Assembly (NCBI GenBank): GCA_013697915.1
Contig: JACCVY010000062.1
Location: 1 to 35,925 of the forward strand
DNA: 35,925 nt
Reading direction: 5' to 3'
Origin: Blastocatellia bacterium
GTDB lineage: Bacteria > Acidobacteriota > Blastocatellia > Pyrinomonadales > Pyrinomonadaceae
Shown here: positions 24,842 through 33,412 of the stretch, piece after piece
Numbering within the stretch: the first letter of the stretch is position 1
Layout of the letters: every line of letters starts with the position of its first letter
Made by a program: the position numbers and the translations under genes
The notes under the pieces: model-generated
What the model saw: only the letters and a program-made list of their open reading frames with translations
Databases searched by the model: none
What the model was told of the DNA's origin: nothing

Positions 24842-26254
24842 ATGAAGACTATTCGTAACTTATCGCTCGGCCTGATCGTTACGCTGTTGCTCATCGCCGC
24901 CGCGGGTTGCATTACTGAGCCGGCTAACAATTCCAACAGCGCCAGCCCATCGCCGTCCGCGTCACCTTCGCCCTCCGCGACGGTTCGCAGCGCACTCGAG
25001 GTTCCAGTGACCTTGCCGGTGCTCGATGCATTGCTTTCCGACGAAGCCTTTCGCGCAAAAGTGAAATCACAAGTTGCGCTCAGCGACGCTGAGATCGCGC
25101 AATTGCAGAAAATTGCCGGGGAAGAAGTTAGCAAACTTCGGCAGGCGAATGCCGAAGATCAAACGGGAAGCGCGGAAGAGTCGCGCCAGCACGCAGCCGA
25201 AGCAATACGCAGCGCCGTTGGTGAAGAAAAGGCGAAACAACTTTTCGCGCTGGCACAGGAATACTGGGTGAAAGGCAATGACGAACCGACCGCCGACAAA
25301 TCAGCGGACACTACAAAAGCGTCCGGTCCCAACGCGGTTCCCAAAGACACGCGCGTGGTAGTCAACATTCCCGCTTATCGCATGGATGTTTTTCATGAAG
25401 GCGAGTTGGTCAAGTCGTACAAGATCGGGATTGGCTATCCAGAATTTCCTTTGCCGACCGGAATGCGAAAGGCGCAAAGCATCATCTTCAATCCCACCTG
25501 GACGCCGCCCGACGAACCGTGGGTCGCAAAGATGAAGAATGTCAGCGTCGGTGAGAAAGTTGAGGCAGGCAGCAAACTAAATCCGCTTGGTCCAATCAAG
25601 ATTCCGATTGGCTTGCCTTCGCTGATTCATGGCGGTAAATCAGTGGCGAAGTTAGGAACGTTTGCTTCGCACGGTTGTGTTGGCTTAACCACTCCGCAAG
25701 TTCAGGACTTTGCAAAACTTCTGGCCAAAACTTCTGGGACAGAACTTTCGGACGCGAACATTCAGTCGCACCTAAAAGACAAGACGCAGACTAAAGTTGT
25801 GAAGTTGGACCATGCCGTGCCGGTCGAACTGCGTTATGAAACGATTGTGGCGGAAGATGGCAAGCTGCACATCTACAAAGACGTTTACGATCAGGACTCA
25901 AACACCGAAGAGAATTTGCGCGCGGTGCTGCAAGCGAATGGCGTGAAACTGGAAGACCTGACCGAAGCTGAGCGCACGCAGGTCATGAACGCCCTTAATG
26001 CAATGTCGAGTCACCCGCAAAGCGTGCCGACCACGATAGAAACCAGCAAGGCTGCATCGCCTGCTGCGAATTCAACTGCGAAAGCCGCGAAAAAGCCTGC
26101 GCTAGCTAAAACAAAACCGATCGCTAAAAATCAAAAGGAAGTTGTAATTGAAATTGCGGCGTTGAAAGGCAAGGGCTATCCGGTTGCTGTGAATCTCGAC
26201 ACTGGTGCCGGCAAACCGCCGGCACTGCTGGCGAAATCGAGCAAGCCGCTGTGA
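24842..26254 (+). CDS. L,D-transpeptidase (YkuD) lipoprotein
   Basis: A 470-aa lipoprotein that would form 3-3 peptidoglycan cross-links or attach proteins to the wall. The signal peptide ends in AAAGC with lipidated Cys23; a low-complexity Ser/Pro region follows, then a helical region with charged residues (about 45-130), and the YkuD domain (about 170-300). Its catalytic motif is HGGKSVAKLG followed by SHGCVGL with nucleophile Cys279 and His277, where many relatives have an Arg after SHGC(I/V). The C-terminal 100 residues are Ala/Lys-rich. An ATG at 24833 sits too close to the GAAGGA element; the ATG at 24842 has 9-10 nt spacing and is preferred. The preceding gene also encodes a peptidoglycan enzyme. 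Confidence 0.87.
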   Translation: MKTIRNLSLGLIVTLLLIAAAGCITEPANNSNSASPSPSASPSPSATVRSALEVPVTLPVLDALLSDEAFRAKVKSQVALSDAEIAQLQKIAGEEVSKLRQANAEDQTGSAEESRQHAAEAIRSAVGEEKAKQLFALAQEYWVKGNDEPTADKSADTTKASGPNAVPKDTRVVVNIPAYRMDVFHEGELVKSYKIGIGYPEFPLPTGMRKAQSIIFNPTWTPPDEPWVAKMKNVSVGEKVEAGSKLNPLGPIKIPIGLPSLIHGGKSVAKLGTFASHGCVGLTTPQVQDFAKLLAKTSGTELSDANIQSHLKDKTQTKVVKLDHAVPVELRYETIVAEDGKLHIYKDVYDQDSNTEENLRAVLQANGVKLEDLTEAERTQVMNALNAMSSHPQSVPTTIETSKAASPAANSTAKAAKKPALAKTKPIAKNQKEVVIEIAALKGKGYPVAVNLDTGAGKPPALLAKSSKPL

Positions 26255-26260
26255 CAGGTG

Positions 26261-26280
26261 GCACGGAATTAAGTCCGTGC
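26261..26280. terminator. Hairpin between the converging L,D-transpeptidase and dusB genes
   Basis: GCACGGA and TCCGTGC form a 7-bp stem with a 6-nt loop (ATTAAG), without a T-run. It is a weak terminator candidate or a repeat remnant. Confidence 0.4.
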
Positions 26281-26316
26281 AACTTTCGAATCCTTCCTTT
26301 ACCTAGGAAATGAAGG

Positions 26317-27387
26317 TCAGGCAGCGCTGGCGGCTTCGCAGGAGTCGAGTTCGGGAACTTCTTCGATGGGCTTGCCGGCTTCGCCAAAGTAGGGGCGGTC
26401 GTTCTCGATAGCTTCGAAATACTCTTCGATGCGATTGAGAATTTCATCGACTGAGTGTGAGTGATAAAGCGAAGTGCGAAACAACGCGCCGCCCTTCAGA
26501 CCGCGCGTGAACTGCCCGGCAAGTTGCTTCATGCGATTGATGGCCGGCGTCTCAGGCATGTCTTCGCGCAACATGTCGAAATATTCATGCAGGATCGCAC
26601 GTTTGTGGGCGAGCGTCGGTTGAAACACATCGCGGCCATTCATTGCGTCTTCAATCTGCCGGAAGATCCAGGGGTTGGCCATCGCGCCACGCCCAATCAA
26701 AACGCCATCGCAACCGGTTTCGCGAAAACGCGCAAAGGCTTGTTCAATGGTCGTCACGTCGCCGCTGCCTGACACCGGCACGCTCACAGTTTCTTTGATC
26801 TGCTTGACCAGGTCCCAATTGGCGAGACCGCGATAACCCTGCTCTTTGGTGCGACCGTGCAACGCAATGTGCTCGACGCCGCACGCTTCAGCGAGTTTGG
26901 CGGTATCGACCGCGTTGATGGTGTGATCGTAAAAACCCGCGCGAATTTTTATCGTCAAGGGAATCTTGATCGCCCTCTTAATCTCTTTAAGAATTGTTTC
27001 CAGCCGCGAGTGATCTTTCAGCAGGCCCGAACCGCCGCCATGCTTCACAACTTTCGGCGCCGGACAGCCGCAGTTGATGTCGAGAATGTCAGCGCCGATT
27101 TCTTCCGCCATCTCCGCGGCCATGCGCATGCGTTCCGGCTGGCCGCCAAAAATCTGCACTGCAAACGGCCGCTCCTCTTCGTAAAAACGCATCTGCCTTT
27201 TGGATTTGGGATTGCTGCGCGTCAGGCCTTCGACGGAGATGAACTCAGAAACACTCAAGCCCACGCCACCGCGTCGCTTCAGCAGGCGGCGAAACGACAC
27301 GTCCGTCACGCCCGCCATCGGCGACAGAGTCAGGGGCGGACTAATCGCGATGTCGCGAATCTTGAATGGTTTGATTTCCGGGGTCAT
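26317..27387 (-). CDS. dusB: tRNA-dihydrouridine synthase B
   Basis: An FMN-dependent tRNA-dihydrouridine synthase of 356 aa that reduces specific D-loop uridines. The TIM barrel shows LSPMAGVTDVSFRRL (about 21-35), the catalytic Cys108 in NCGCPAPKVV, the KIRAGF strand, HGRTKEQ, and the FMN-phosphate binding GSGDV and IGRGAMANPWIF. The overall pattern matches the DusB/NifR3 group. A C-terminal helical domain for tRNA follows. The ATG at 27387 gives a standard N-terminus (MTPEIKPFKIRDI), although no ribosome binding site is clear. It lies on the same strand as the S4-domain gene, which stops about 120 bp upstream; that gap holds nothing recognisable. Confidence 0.93.
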   Translation of the reverse strand: MTPEIKPFKIRDIAISPPLTLSPMAGVTDVSFRRLLKRRGGVGLSVSEFISVEGLTRSNPKSKRQMRFYEEERPFAVQIFGGQPERMRMAAEMAEEIGADILDINCGCPAPKVVKHGGGSGLLKDHSRLETILKEIKRAIKIPLTIKIRAGFYDHTINAVDTAKLAEACGVEHIALHGRTKEQGYRGLANWDLVKQIKETVSVPVSGSGDVTTIEQAFARFRETGCDGVLIGRGAMANPWIFRQIEDAMNGRDVFQPTLAHKRAILHEYFDMLREDMPETPAINRMKQLAGQFTRGLKGGALFRTSLYHSHSVDEILNRIEEYFEAIENDRPYFGEAGKPIEEVPELDSCEAASAA

Positions 27388-27510
27388 TGCTAAGCCAGAC
27401 TCTACCTAATGTCTCAGCCGTTGGACAAGTTGGCCCATCGAAATGGTGGCAGCCGCTTTTGGAGTTCTCTGTGCCGCCTTTGGGTTCGTCGTAAAGCAAA
27501 CTGCCATGGT

Positions 27511-27783
27511 TCAGATGATAGCTTCGATAGATTCTTCGCTGACCAGTTCATAAAGAGTGGCCGCTTCTTTTCGCGATGTCTGACGTGTGTGGGGTATGGC
27601 CAGGACGCGCGCGCTGATGATCTTGTCACGTCCGGTGATGGTGATTTCGTCGCTCTCTTTCACAGCGTGCGACGACTTGGCAACATTGCCGTTAACTGAA
27701 ACGCGGCCTGCGTCACAGAGTTTTTGGGCAATTGTCCGGCGGGAGCAAAGACGGCTTGCTTTGAGGAAGAGATCGAGGCGCAC
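27511..27783 (-). CDS. S4-domain RNA-binding protein (HslR/YlmH-like)
   Basis: A 90-aa protein consisting mostly of one S4 RNA-binding domain: VRLDLFLKASRLCSRRTIAQKLCDAGRVSVNG and AKSSHAVKESDEITI are the two typical parts (shown here by their first residues: RLDLFLKASRL, 3-13, and AGRVSVNG, 26-33). It resembles heat-shock protein 15 (HslR) and RqcP-like proteins, which bind stalled 50S subunits. The chosen start is GTG at 27783, directly before RLDLFLK; the open frame to 27852 is translated heptad repeat. The array leaves no ribosome binding site. The C-terminal 25 residues (TSRKEAATLYELVSEESIEAII) are acidic. It sits between surA and dusB. Confidence 0.8.
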   Translation of the reverse strand: MRLDLFLKASRLCSRRTIAQKLCDAGRVSVNGNVAKSSHAVKESDEITITGRDKIISARVLAIPHTRQTSRKEAATLYELVSEESIEAII

Positions 27784-27790
27784 AAGAATG

Positions 27791-27861
27791 GGTGTCAGGT
27801 TTCGGGTGTCAGGTCTCAGGTTGCGTGCCTGCTGACACCTGACACCCGACACCTGACATCC
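27791..27861. repeat. Heptad repeat palindrome (GGTGTCA type)
   Basis: Left arm heptads GGTGTCA, GGTTTCG, GGTGTCA, GGTCTCA (27791-27818) face a right arm of TGACACC, TGACACC, CGACACC, TGACATC (27833-27860). It occupies the entire gap between the S4 gene start and the foldase gene stop, which lies 4 bp away. Confidence 0.9.
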
Positions 27862-27864
27862 GTT

Positions 27865-29019
27865 TTACGGTTTCGGAAAAATTCCCAGCAGCTTGCCCTT
27901 CTTCTTCTCGGGGGGCTTTGAGCTGCTGCCTGTCTGGACGTCAGCACTGTCTGCCATTTTTGCCGGATCCAGCTTCAACAGTGGCGCGACCGTCTGGCGG
28001 TAGTTTTCCGAGATCTTGATGTAAGCTTCATTGCGCAGATTTTGCAGGTAGTCCTCACGCTTTTTGGTCGTCCGCTCCATAGTGATCGCTTCGCGCACCT
28101 GATTTTCATTAAATGTTGCGGCCGTGCTCGCTGCAGTGCGCTGGTCCACTCGGAAAATCTGATATCCGTCATTACCACGCAATGGCTCGCTTATGCCGCC
28201 GGCCTTGACGTCTTTGATCGCGCCGGCAATATCGTCACGCAAACTTGGCATTTCAAATGCGCCCACTTGCCCTTTTGTTTGCGGAGCAATGCGAACGCCA
28301 TTCGCTTCACGCTCGGAATTGGCGGCCGCGACAGTCCCAAAATCTGCGCCCGCGCGTAACTGTTCGACAAGTTTCAGGGCCCTGGCTTTCACTTCGGCTT
28401 CGTTTTTTCCCGCGGAGCTCAGAAAAATCTCTGAAAGGCTGACGCTTTCAGGTTTGCGAAACTTATCCTGGTGCGCCTGAAAATATTTTTTCAGCTCGTC
28501 AATTGTCAGGCCAAAGAAAACCTTGCGATCAACTTCCTGCTGAATTACAGCCTGCTTCATCATCTCAACGCGCAGCGTTTGTCGCGTGGCCACGGGATCA
28601 AGACCGCTTTCCCGCATAGCCGCGTCCAACTTTTCGATGGACGTAATACCCTGATCTTTTGCCACCTCAAGCATGCGCCGGTTGACCTCGGCCTCCACTT
28701 CGCTGGAAAGATCCAGTTCCTTGCCGCGCTGCATAAGCAACTGCTCGTTGATCAAAGTGGCGATGAGTTCTGGCTGCCGCTTGCTCACTTCGTCGGCGGC
28801 CTGTTGCTCCGTCATCCCGCCCTGCTTTAGCGCCTCTATGCGTTCCTTGGATTCGCGCCGCAAGCTGGAAAGTGTGATGACATCGTCGTTGACCTGCGCA
28901 ATGACTTCATCCACAACCTGTAGCTCGCCTTCCTGCGCAAACGTCGGGGCGGGGCTGAAAATCAGGATCGCGAAAATAAAGAGGCTCGCAATCGTAAGCG
29001 ACTTAAACTTGGATTTCAC
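27865..29019 (-). CDS. SurA-like periplasmic peptidyl-prolyl isomerase
   Basis: A 384-aa exported chaperone of the SurA/PpiC type. The signal peptide (1-28) ends with Phe-Ala before Gln-Glu-Gly. A SurA N-terminal helical domain follows (about 35-165, beginning VVDEVIAQVNDDVITLSSLRRE), then a parvulin rotamase domain (about 185-295: FRKPESVSLSEIFLS, GADFGTVAAANS, QVGAFEMPSL, EPLRGNDGYQIFRVD). The C-terminal tail is Lys/Pro rich. The start is GTG at 29019 because AGGAG lies 8 nt upstream; an earlier TTG at 29037 lies before that site. In Gram-negative bacteria this family helps outer-membrane proteins fold. Mfd is encoded upstream on the same strand, separated by a heptad array. Confidence 0.9.
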   Translation of the reverse strand: MKSKFKSLTIASLFIFAILIFSPAPTFAQEGELQVVDEVIAQVNDDVITLSSLRRESKERIEALKQGGMTEQQAADEVSKRQPELIATLINEQLLMQRGKELDLSSEVEAEVNRRMLEVAKDQGITSIEKLDAAMRESGLDPVATRQTLRVEMMKQAVIQQEVDRKVFFGLTIDELKKYFQAHQDKFRKPESVSLSEIFLSSAGKNEAEVKARALKLVEQLRAGADFGTVAAANSEREANGVRIAPQTKGQVGAFEMPSLRDDIAGAIKDVKAGGISEPLRGNDGYQIFRVDQRTAASTAATFNENQVREAITMERTTKKREDYLQNLRNEAYIKISENYRQTVAPLLKLDPAKMADSADVQTGSSSKPPEKKKGKLLGIFPKP

Positions 29020-29071
29020 AGTAATACTCCTAAACAATTCAGTAGTGGGTTACGAGTCTCAGCAGTCGTTT

Positions 29072-29214
29072 GTCAGTAGTTAGTGGTCAATTGTCCTTTG
29101 CCGGTTGCTTTATAGCCGTTCGCTGAGCCGTAGATTTGAGCATAAAGGGGGCACTTCCAACAAATGTTGCAGTCGGTAGGTCCGCAAACTGACCACTGAC
29201 CACCAACTACTGAC
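29072..29214. repeat. Heptad repeat palindrome (GTCAGTA type)
   Basis: Left heptads GTCAGTA, GTTAGTG, GTCAATT (29072-29092) are complementary to right heptads AACTGAC, CACTGAC, CACCAAC, TACTGAC (29187-29214). The right arm overlaps the mfd stop codon (29207-29209). The arms are about 95 bp apart, the widest of the set. Confidence 0.85.
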
Positions 29215-32200
29215 TAATCTTCTCCAGCACCCCTCGAATGAGATCCAGTACCTGATCTTCTTCTTCGTCGGTCAGACTTACACGCAGCACGCCGCTGGGT
29301 GTGAACGTTCGGCCCTCGCGCGCTCCTACAAAAGCCATCAGTTTTTCCGCCGAGACGCGCGCCTTCTCGCTGAACTTTATCGCCACGCCGTCGCTCGTCT
29401 TATCTATTGAGAGAAGGCCGACTGTTTCCGCCAGCAGGCGCAAGCGGGCGTAACCAAACAATTGCTCAACCGATTCGGGCAAGCGGCCGTAACGATCCCG
29501 AATCTCTTCGCGGATACTTCCCAGCGCTTCGTCATCGCGCGCGGAAGAGACGCGTTTGTAAGTCCGCAGTCGTTGGCCCATGTCGCTGATATAGTCGTCG
29601 GAAATGGCAACGTCGACGCCCAGATTGATCGTGACGCTGGTTTCATCCTCTACCGCTTCGCCGCGCAGTTCCGCCACCGTGCGTTCCAACATCTGCGTGT
29701 AAAGATCAAAACCAAGCGAATCCATGTGACCCGACTGCTGCCCGCCCAGAAGATTACCGGCCCCGCGCAGTTCCAAATCCAAAGCCGCAATGCGAAAGCC
29801 GGCGCCGAGATCGGAAAACTCACGAATCGCTGCCAGTCGTCGTTTGGCAATCGGTGTCAATTCCAATTCGCCGGGAATCAAGAGATAAGCGTAGGCGCGA
29901 CGGCTTGAGCGGCCCACACGTCCGCGCAACTGATAGAGCTGAGAAAGGCCATACTGATCGGCGCGGTTTATGATGATGGTGTTTGCGCGGGGAATGTCTA
30001 TGCCGTTTTCGATAATGGTCGTGGCCACCAACACGTCGTATTTAAACTCGATGAAATCGAGCATGACGCGCTCCATCTCTTTTTCGTTCATCTTGCCGTG
30101 CCCAACGGCCAGCCGCGCCTGGGGCACCAGCCGCTGCACCAGCGCTGCAATAGTTTCAATTGTCTCGACGCGATTGTGAATGAAGAACACCTGGCCACCG
30201 CGGCCCAGCTCGAGTTCGATGGCCGACTTGATCACATTTTCTGAAAACTGGACCACCTGAGTTTGAATGGCGAGCCGATCGCGCGGTGGGGTTTCAATCA
30301 GAGACATGTCGCGCAAGCCGCTCAGCGACATGTTGAGCGTGCGCGGTATTGGCGTTGCTGAAAGCGTGAGTACATCGACGCGCTTTTTTAGTTGCTTCAA
30401 TCTTTCTTTGTGCGCCACGCCGAAACGCTGTTCTTCGTCGACTACCACGATCCCTAGCTCTTTGAAGCGCACGTCTTTCGACAACAGGCGATGTGTGCCG
30501 ATTACTACATCGATTTCGCCTGCCTCAACGCGCCTGGCAATTTCCTTCTGTTCTTTTGGGGAGCGGAAGCGCGAAAGCAGTTCAATCTTCACTGGAAATG
30601 GCGCAAAACGGCCGCGAAAGGTATCAAAATGCTGATAGGCGAGTACAGTTGTCGGGGTCAAGACCGCGGCCTGTTTCCCTTCCATCACAGCTTTGAAAGC
30701 GGCGCGCATCGCCACTTCGGTTTTCCCATAACCAACATCGCCGCATAGCAGACGGTCCATCGGCGTCGGTTGTTCCATGTCCTGCTTGACGTCTTCAATC
30801 GCGGTTTCCTGATCGGGCGTCAGCACAAACTCAAAACCATCTTCAAATTCACGCTGCCACGGCGTGTCGGCGGCGAACGCATAACCGCCAACCAGTTTTC
30901 GCTCGGCGTAAAGTCGCAAAAGCTCATCAGCCATATCGCGCATGGCCCGCTTGGCTTTGGCTTTTGTTTTTTGCCAGCCGAGCCCGCCGAGACGATCCAG
31001 CGTCGGCTGATGACCTTCAGCGCTGGAGTAGCGCTGCACCAGATCCAATCTTTCAACCGGTACGTAGAGTTTCGCGTCTTCGACGTAATACAGCAGCATG
31101 AACTCGCCGCTGCGCGTGCCGAGATCGAGCGTTTGCAAACCACCGAAACGTCCTATGCCATGATCGACATGGACCACGAAATCGCCTGGCTTTAAATCGC
31201 GAAAGTCAGACAGAAACGCTGCCGATCTGAATTTTCGCTTTCTGCCTACTGCTTTCTGCTTACTGCCTTCCGCGCCCGGTCCGCGCCGCTCGATCGTCTG
31301 CACGCCCGCTTCGTCAAACAGGTCGGTCTCAACGTGGACCATTAATTTCGCCGCAGGCATTTCAAAACCGCTGCTGGGCTTGCCTACGGTGACTATCGTT
31401 TGCGCAGTGGTTGCTATTTCGCTCGCTTCTTCGACTAAGGCAAGGCGCGCATCGATTTCGTACTCAGCAAGAATTTCGGTCACGCGCTCGGCAACTCCCA
31501 GGCTCGGCATGGCAAACACTGTCGTCGTTCCGCTTTCTCGCGCCCGGTTCACATCCGTTGCGAGGTTCGCGAGGCGTCCGTGATACCTCAACGCAGACTG
31601 GGTCTTCCATTCGACTTCGGAAGCGTGTTCTGCAACCGGGAAAAGGAACAAGGGCGTGCGCGCGTTTCTGGCGCGACCGAGCTGGACCTGGGGCGCTTCG
31701 GCATCGAGCGCGATTGCCTGATCGAGTTCGGAGGCGGCTCGACCCAGCATGCGCAATTCGACGCGCTGTAGTGCGTCCAGTTTTGTTCGCAACTCCTCCA
31801 CCGGCAGATAGAGCTCTTCCGGCCGCAGTGCGATGTCGTCGGCCGCGTCGGTCTCAGCAAAACGATCGGCGAGCGTTTGATAAACTTCACCCAGATACGA
31901 GTCGACCGCGGATGGTTCATCGACGACCAGCACCGCATTCTTCAAATAGTCAAAAACCGTCGCATTTCTTTCGCGCACGATCGGCATCAACCACTCCCAA
32001 CCGGAAAAACTTTCCGCTTCGTCGGCAAAAACCGTGCGATCGCGAAGCGCGCGCGCGTAACGCTCGTCTGCCCAACGTTCGCGAGCAACATAGGCCCAGT
32101 TCCGGAAATCTCGCGGCCGCACAACCAGCTCGCGCATGGGAACAATTTCGATTTCGCTTAACTGAGTTGTCGAAAGTTGCGTCTCCGGATCGAAGGTGCG

Positions 32201-32869
32201 GATGGAATCGATTTCGTCGCCAAAGAATTCGATGCGCACCGGCTGCGGCTGGCCCGGAGACCAAACGTCGAGAATGCCACCGCGTATGGAAAACTCACCG
32301 ACTGCGCCAATTGGATCTTCGCGCACGTAACCGGCAGCCACCAGTTGCTCGGCGAGTTCCTCGGGAGATTGAGTTTCGCTTCGTTTTAATAATGCACCAG
32401 CCTGCGTGATTTCCTCCGGCATCACGGTGCGTCGCGATAAAGCGCGCGCTGTCAGCAAGACGAAATCCTGACGGCCATGCGCTAGTCGCCACAAGGTCAG
32501 CGCGCGTCGCTCCAAAGTGTCGGGATGTGGTGAAGAACCAGCGTAGGAATCACTTTCGGACGAGGGCAAGAGCAGCACTTCCTGATCGCAACTTTGCTTG
32601 CCCGCCAGCGCGCAATACCAGAAGCGGAGGTCATCTTCCCAGGGCTCGAGGTCGCGGTTCGCCTGCGTCACGACGGCGAAAAGTTTGCGCGTCTCATGCT
32701 GAAGCGCGGCCAGCACCAAGGCCCGGGCGGAGCCGGCAACGAGACCGCTAATCGATACAACTTGCGCGCCCCGATTGATTTCGTCGACGACGCGCTTGAA
32801 GTCGGGAGTCTCGCTGACGCGTTGCAGCGTGTTCTGTAGACTACTATTGGATTCGATTGTCCTACTCAT
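29207..32869 (-). CDS. mfd: Transcription-repair coupling factor
   Basis: Mfd, the ATP-dependent translocase that removes RNA polymerase stalled at DNA damage and recruits UvrA, 1220 aa (E. coli 1148). The UvrB-homology region (about 1-350) is followed by the RNA polymerase interaction domain (FVVHVDHGIGRF, about 560-571), superfamily 2 helicase motifs including Walker A GDVGYGKT (about 705-712) and DEEQ (about 810), the TRG-like arginine region, QLRGRVGRSSRRAYAYL (about 975-991), and the C-terminal UvrA-contact domain. Residues about 533-545 (SKQKAVGRKRK) are encoded by a heptad repeat array in the linker before the polymerase domain. The ATG at 32869 lies inside another heptad array, so no ribosome binding site is visible; rfaE2 lies upstream with a 30-bp gap. 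Confidence 0.95.
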   Translation of the reverse strand: MSRTIESNSSLQNTLQRVSETPDFKRVVDEINRGAQVVSISGLVAGSARALVLAALQHETRKLFAVVTQANRDLEPWEDDLRFWYCALAGKQSCDQEVLLLPSSESDSYAGSSPHPDTLERRALTLWRLAHGRQDFVLLTARALSRRTVMPEEITQAGALLKRSETQSPEELAEQLVAAGYVREDPIGAVGEFSIRGGILDVWSPGQPQPVRIEFFGDEIDSIRTFDPETQLSTTQLSEIEIVPMRELVVRPRDFRNWAYVARERWADERYARALRDRTVFADEAESFSGWEWLMPIVRERNATVFDYLKNAVLVVDEPSAVDSYLGEVYQTLADRFAETDAADDIALRPEELYLPVEELRTKLDALQRVELRMLGRAASELDQAIALDAEAPQVQLGRARNARTPLFLFPVAEHASEVEWKTQSALRYHGRLANLATDVNRARESGTTTVFAMPSLGVAERVTEILAEYEIDARLALVEEASEIATTAQTIVTVGKPSSGFEMPAAKLMVHVETDLFDEAGVQTIERRGPGAEGSKQKAVGRKRKFRSAAFLSDFRDLKPGDFVVHVDHGIGRFGGLQTLDLGTRSGEFMLLYYVEDAKLYVPVERLDLVQRYSSAEGHQPTLDRLGGLGWQKTKAKAKRAMRDMADELLRLYAERKLVGGYAFAADTPWQREFEDGFEFVLTPDQETAIEDVKQDMEQPTPMDRLLCGDVGYGKTEVAMRAAFKAVMEGKQAAVLTPTTVLAYQHFDTFRGRFAPFPVKIELLSRFRSPKEQKEIARRVEAGEIDVVIGTHRLLSKDVRFKELGIVVVDEEQRFGVAHKERLKQLKKRVDVLTLSATPIPRTLNMSLSGLRDMSLIETPPRDRLAIQTQVVQFSENVIKSAIELELGRGGQVFFIHNRVETIETIAALVQRLVPQARLAVGHGKMNEKEMERVMLDFIEFKYDVLVATTIIENGIDIPRANTIIINRADQYGLSQLYQLRGRVGRSSRRAYAYLLIPGELELTPIAKRRLAAIREFSDLGAGFRIAALDLELRGAGNLLGGQQSGHMDSLGFDLYTQMLERTVAELRGEAVEDETSVTINLGVDVAISDDYISDMGQRLRTYKRVSSARDDEALGSIREEIRDRYGRLPESVEQLFGYARLRLLAETVGLLSIDKTSDGVAIKFSEKARVSAEKLMAFVGAREGRTFTPSGVLRVSLTDEEEDQVLDLIRGVLEKISQ
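31237..31271. repeat. Heptad repeat array inside mfd
   Basis: Five tandem heptads on the plus strand, GCTTTCT, GCCTACT, GCTTTCT, GCTTACT and GCCTTCC, lie in the mfd coding sequence. They are translated on the minus strand as a Lys/Arg/Gln/Ser-rich linker. No second arm is present nearby. Confidence 0.8.
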
Positions 32870-32905
32870 TACTTAACCATTACTCATTACTCATCACTAT
32901 TACTT
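32867..32905. repeat. Heptad repeat array (CATTACT type) across the mfd start
   Basis: CATTACT (32867-32873), then CATTACT, CATTACT, CATCACT and ATTACTT (32878-32905). The array contains both the mfd start codon (32867-32869) and the rfaE2 stop codon (32900-32902). No complementary arm is seen. Confidence 0.8.
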
Positions 32906-33373
32906 CCGCTTCATCCGTTCAATGATCGCGCTGGTCGATGCGCCTTCAACAAAACGCAATCTAACCACGCGTCCACCGGCTGATTCCACTTCCTCGCGTC
33001 CATGAATTTCATCAAGGTTGTAGTCGCCACCTTTGACGAGCACGTCGGGAAGCAACTGTGTGATGAGAGATCGCGGCGAGATGTCGTCAAAGATTGTTAC
33101 GTAATCAACCTGTCGCAAAGCTGCGAGAATCTCGGCTCGCTCACTCTCGTTTGTAATCGGGCGGCCTTCGCCTTTCAACTGGCGCACCGTGCGGTCGCTG
33201 TTAATAGCGACCAGCAGCAAATCGCCCAACCCGCGCGCCTCTGCCAGATAACGAACGTGGCCAACATGCAATAGGTCGAAGACACCGTTAGTAAAGACGA
33301 GGGTTTTACCGGCTGTACGCAGACCCTGGCGCACTCCGAGCAATTCACCTGGGCTCAGAATCTTTTGTTTCAT
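32900..33373 (-). CDS. rfaE2: D-glycero-beta-D-manno-heptose 1-phosphate adenylyltransferase
   Basis: The stand-alone nucleotidyltransferase half of HldE, 157 aa. It transfers AMP to D-glycero-beta-D-manno-heptose 1-phosphate to give ADP-heptose, the precursor of lipopolysaccharide core heptose, hence evidence of a Gram-negative outer membrane. The cytidylyltransferase-fold signature is [16 protein letters not shown] (28-43) with the HxGH motif at 36-39, and the second motif, [10 protein letters not shown] (about 146-155), matches the family's (S/T)-(S/T)-hh-(E/R)-hh. The ATG at 33373 gives a normal N-terminus. The kinase half (HldE1) is not in this window, nor are other heptose genes. It is upstream of mfd on the same strand. 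Confidence 0.92.
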   Translation of the reverse strand: MKQKILSPGELLGVRQGLRTAGKTLVFTNGVFDLLHVGHVRYLAEARGLGDLLLVAINSDRTVRQLKGEGRPITNESERAEILAALRQVDYVTIFDDISPRSLITQLLPDVLVKGGDYNLDEIHGREEVESAGGRVVRLRFVEGASTSAIIERMKRK

Positions 33374-33412
33374 CCTATTAATAACAATTTAGCACGATGC
33401 GTCCGAAAGCAA

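Noticed and set aside
27784-27852. N-terminal extension of the S4-domain protein
   Set aside because: It translates the heptad array; the domain itself begins right after the GTG at 27783.
31411-32409. 332-codon open frame opposite mfd
   Set aside because: Fully antisense to conserved Mfd sequence, Arg/Ser/Pro-rich and without domain or ribosome binding site.
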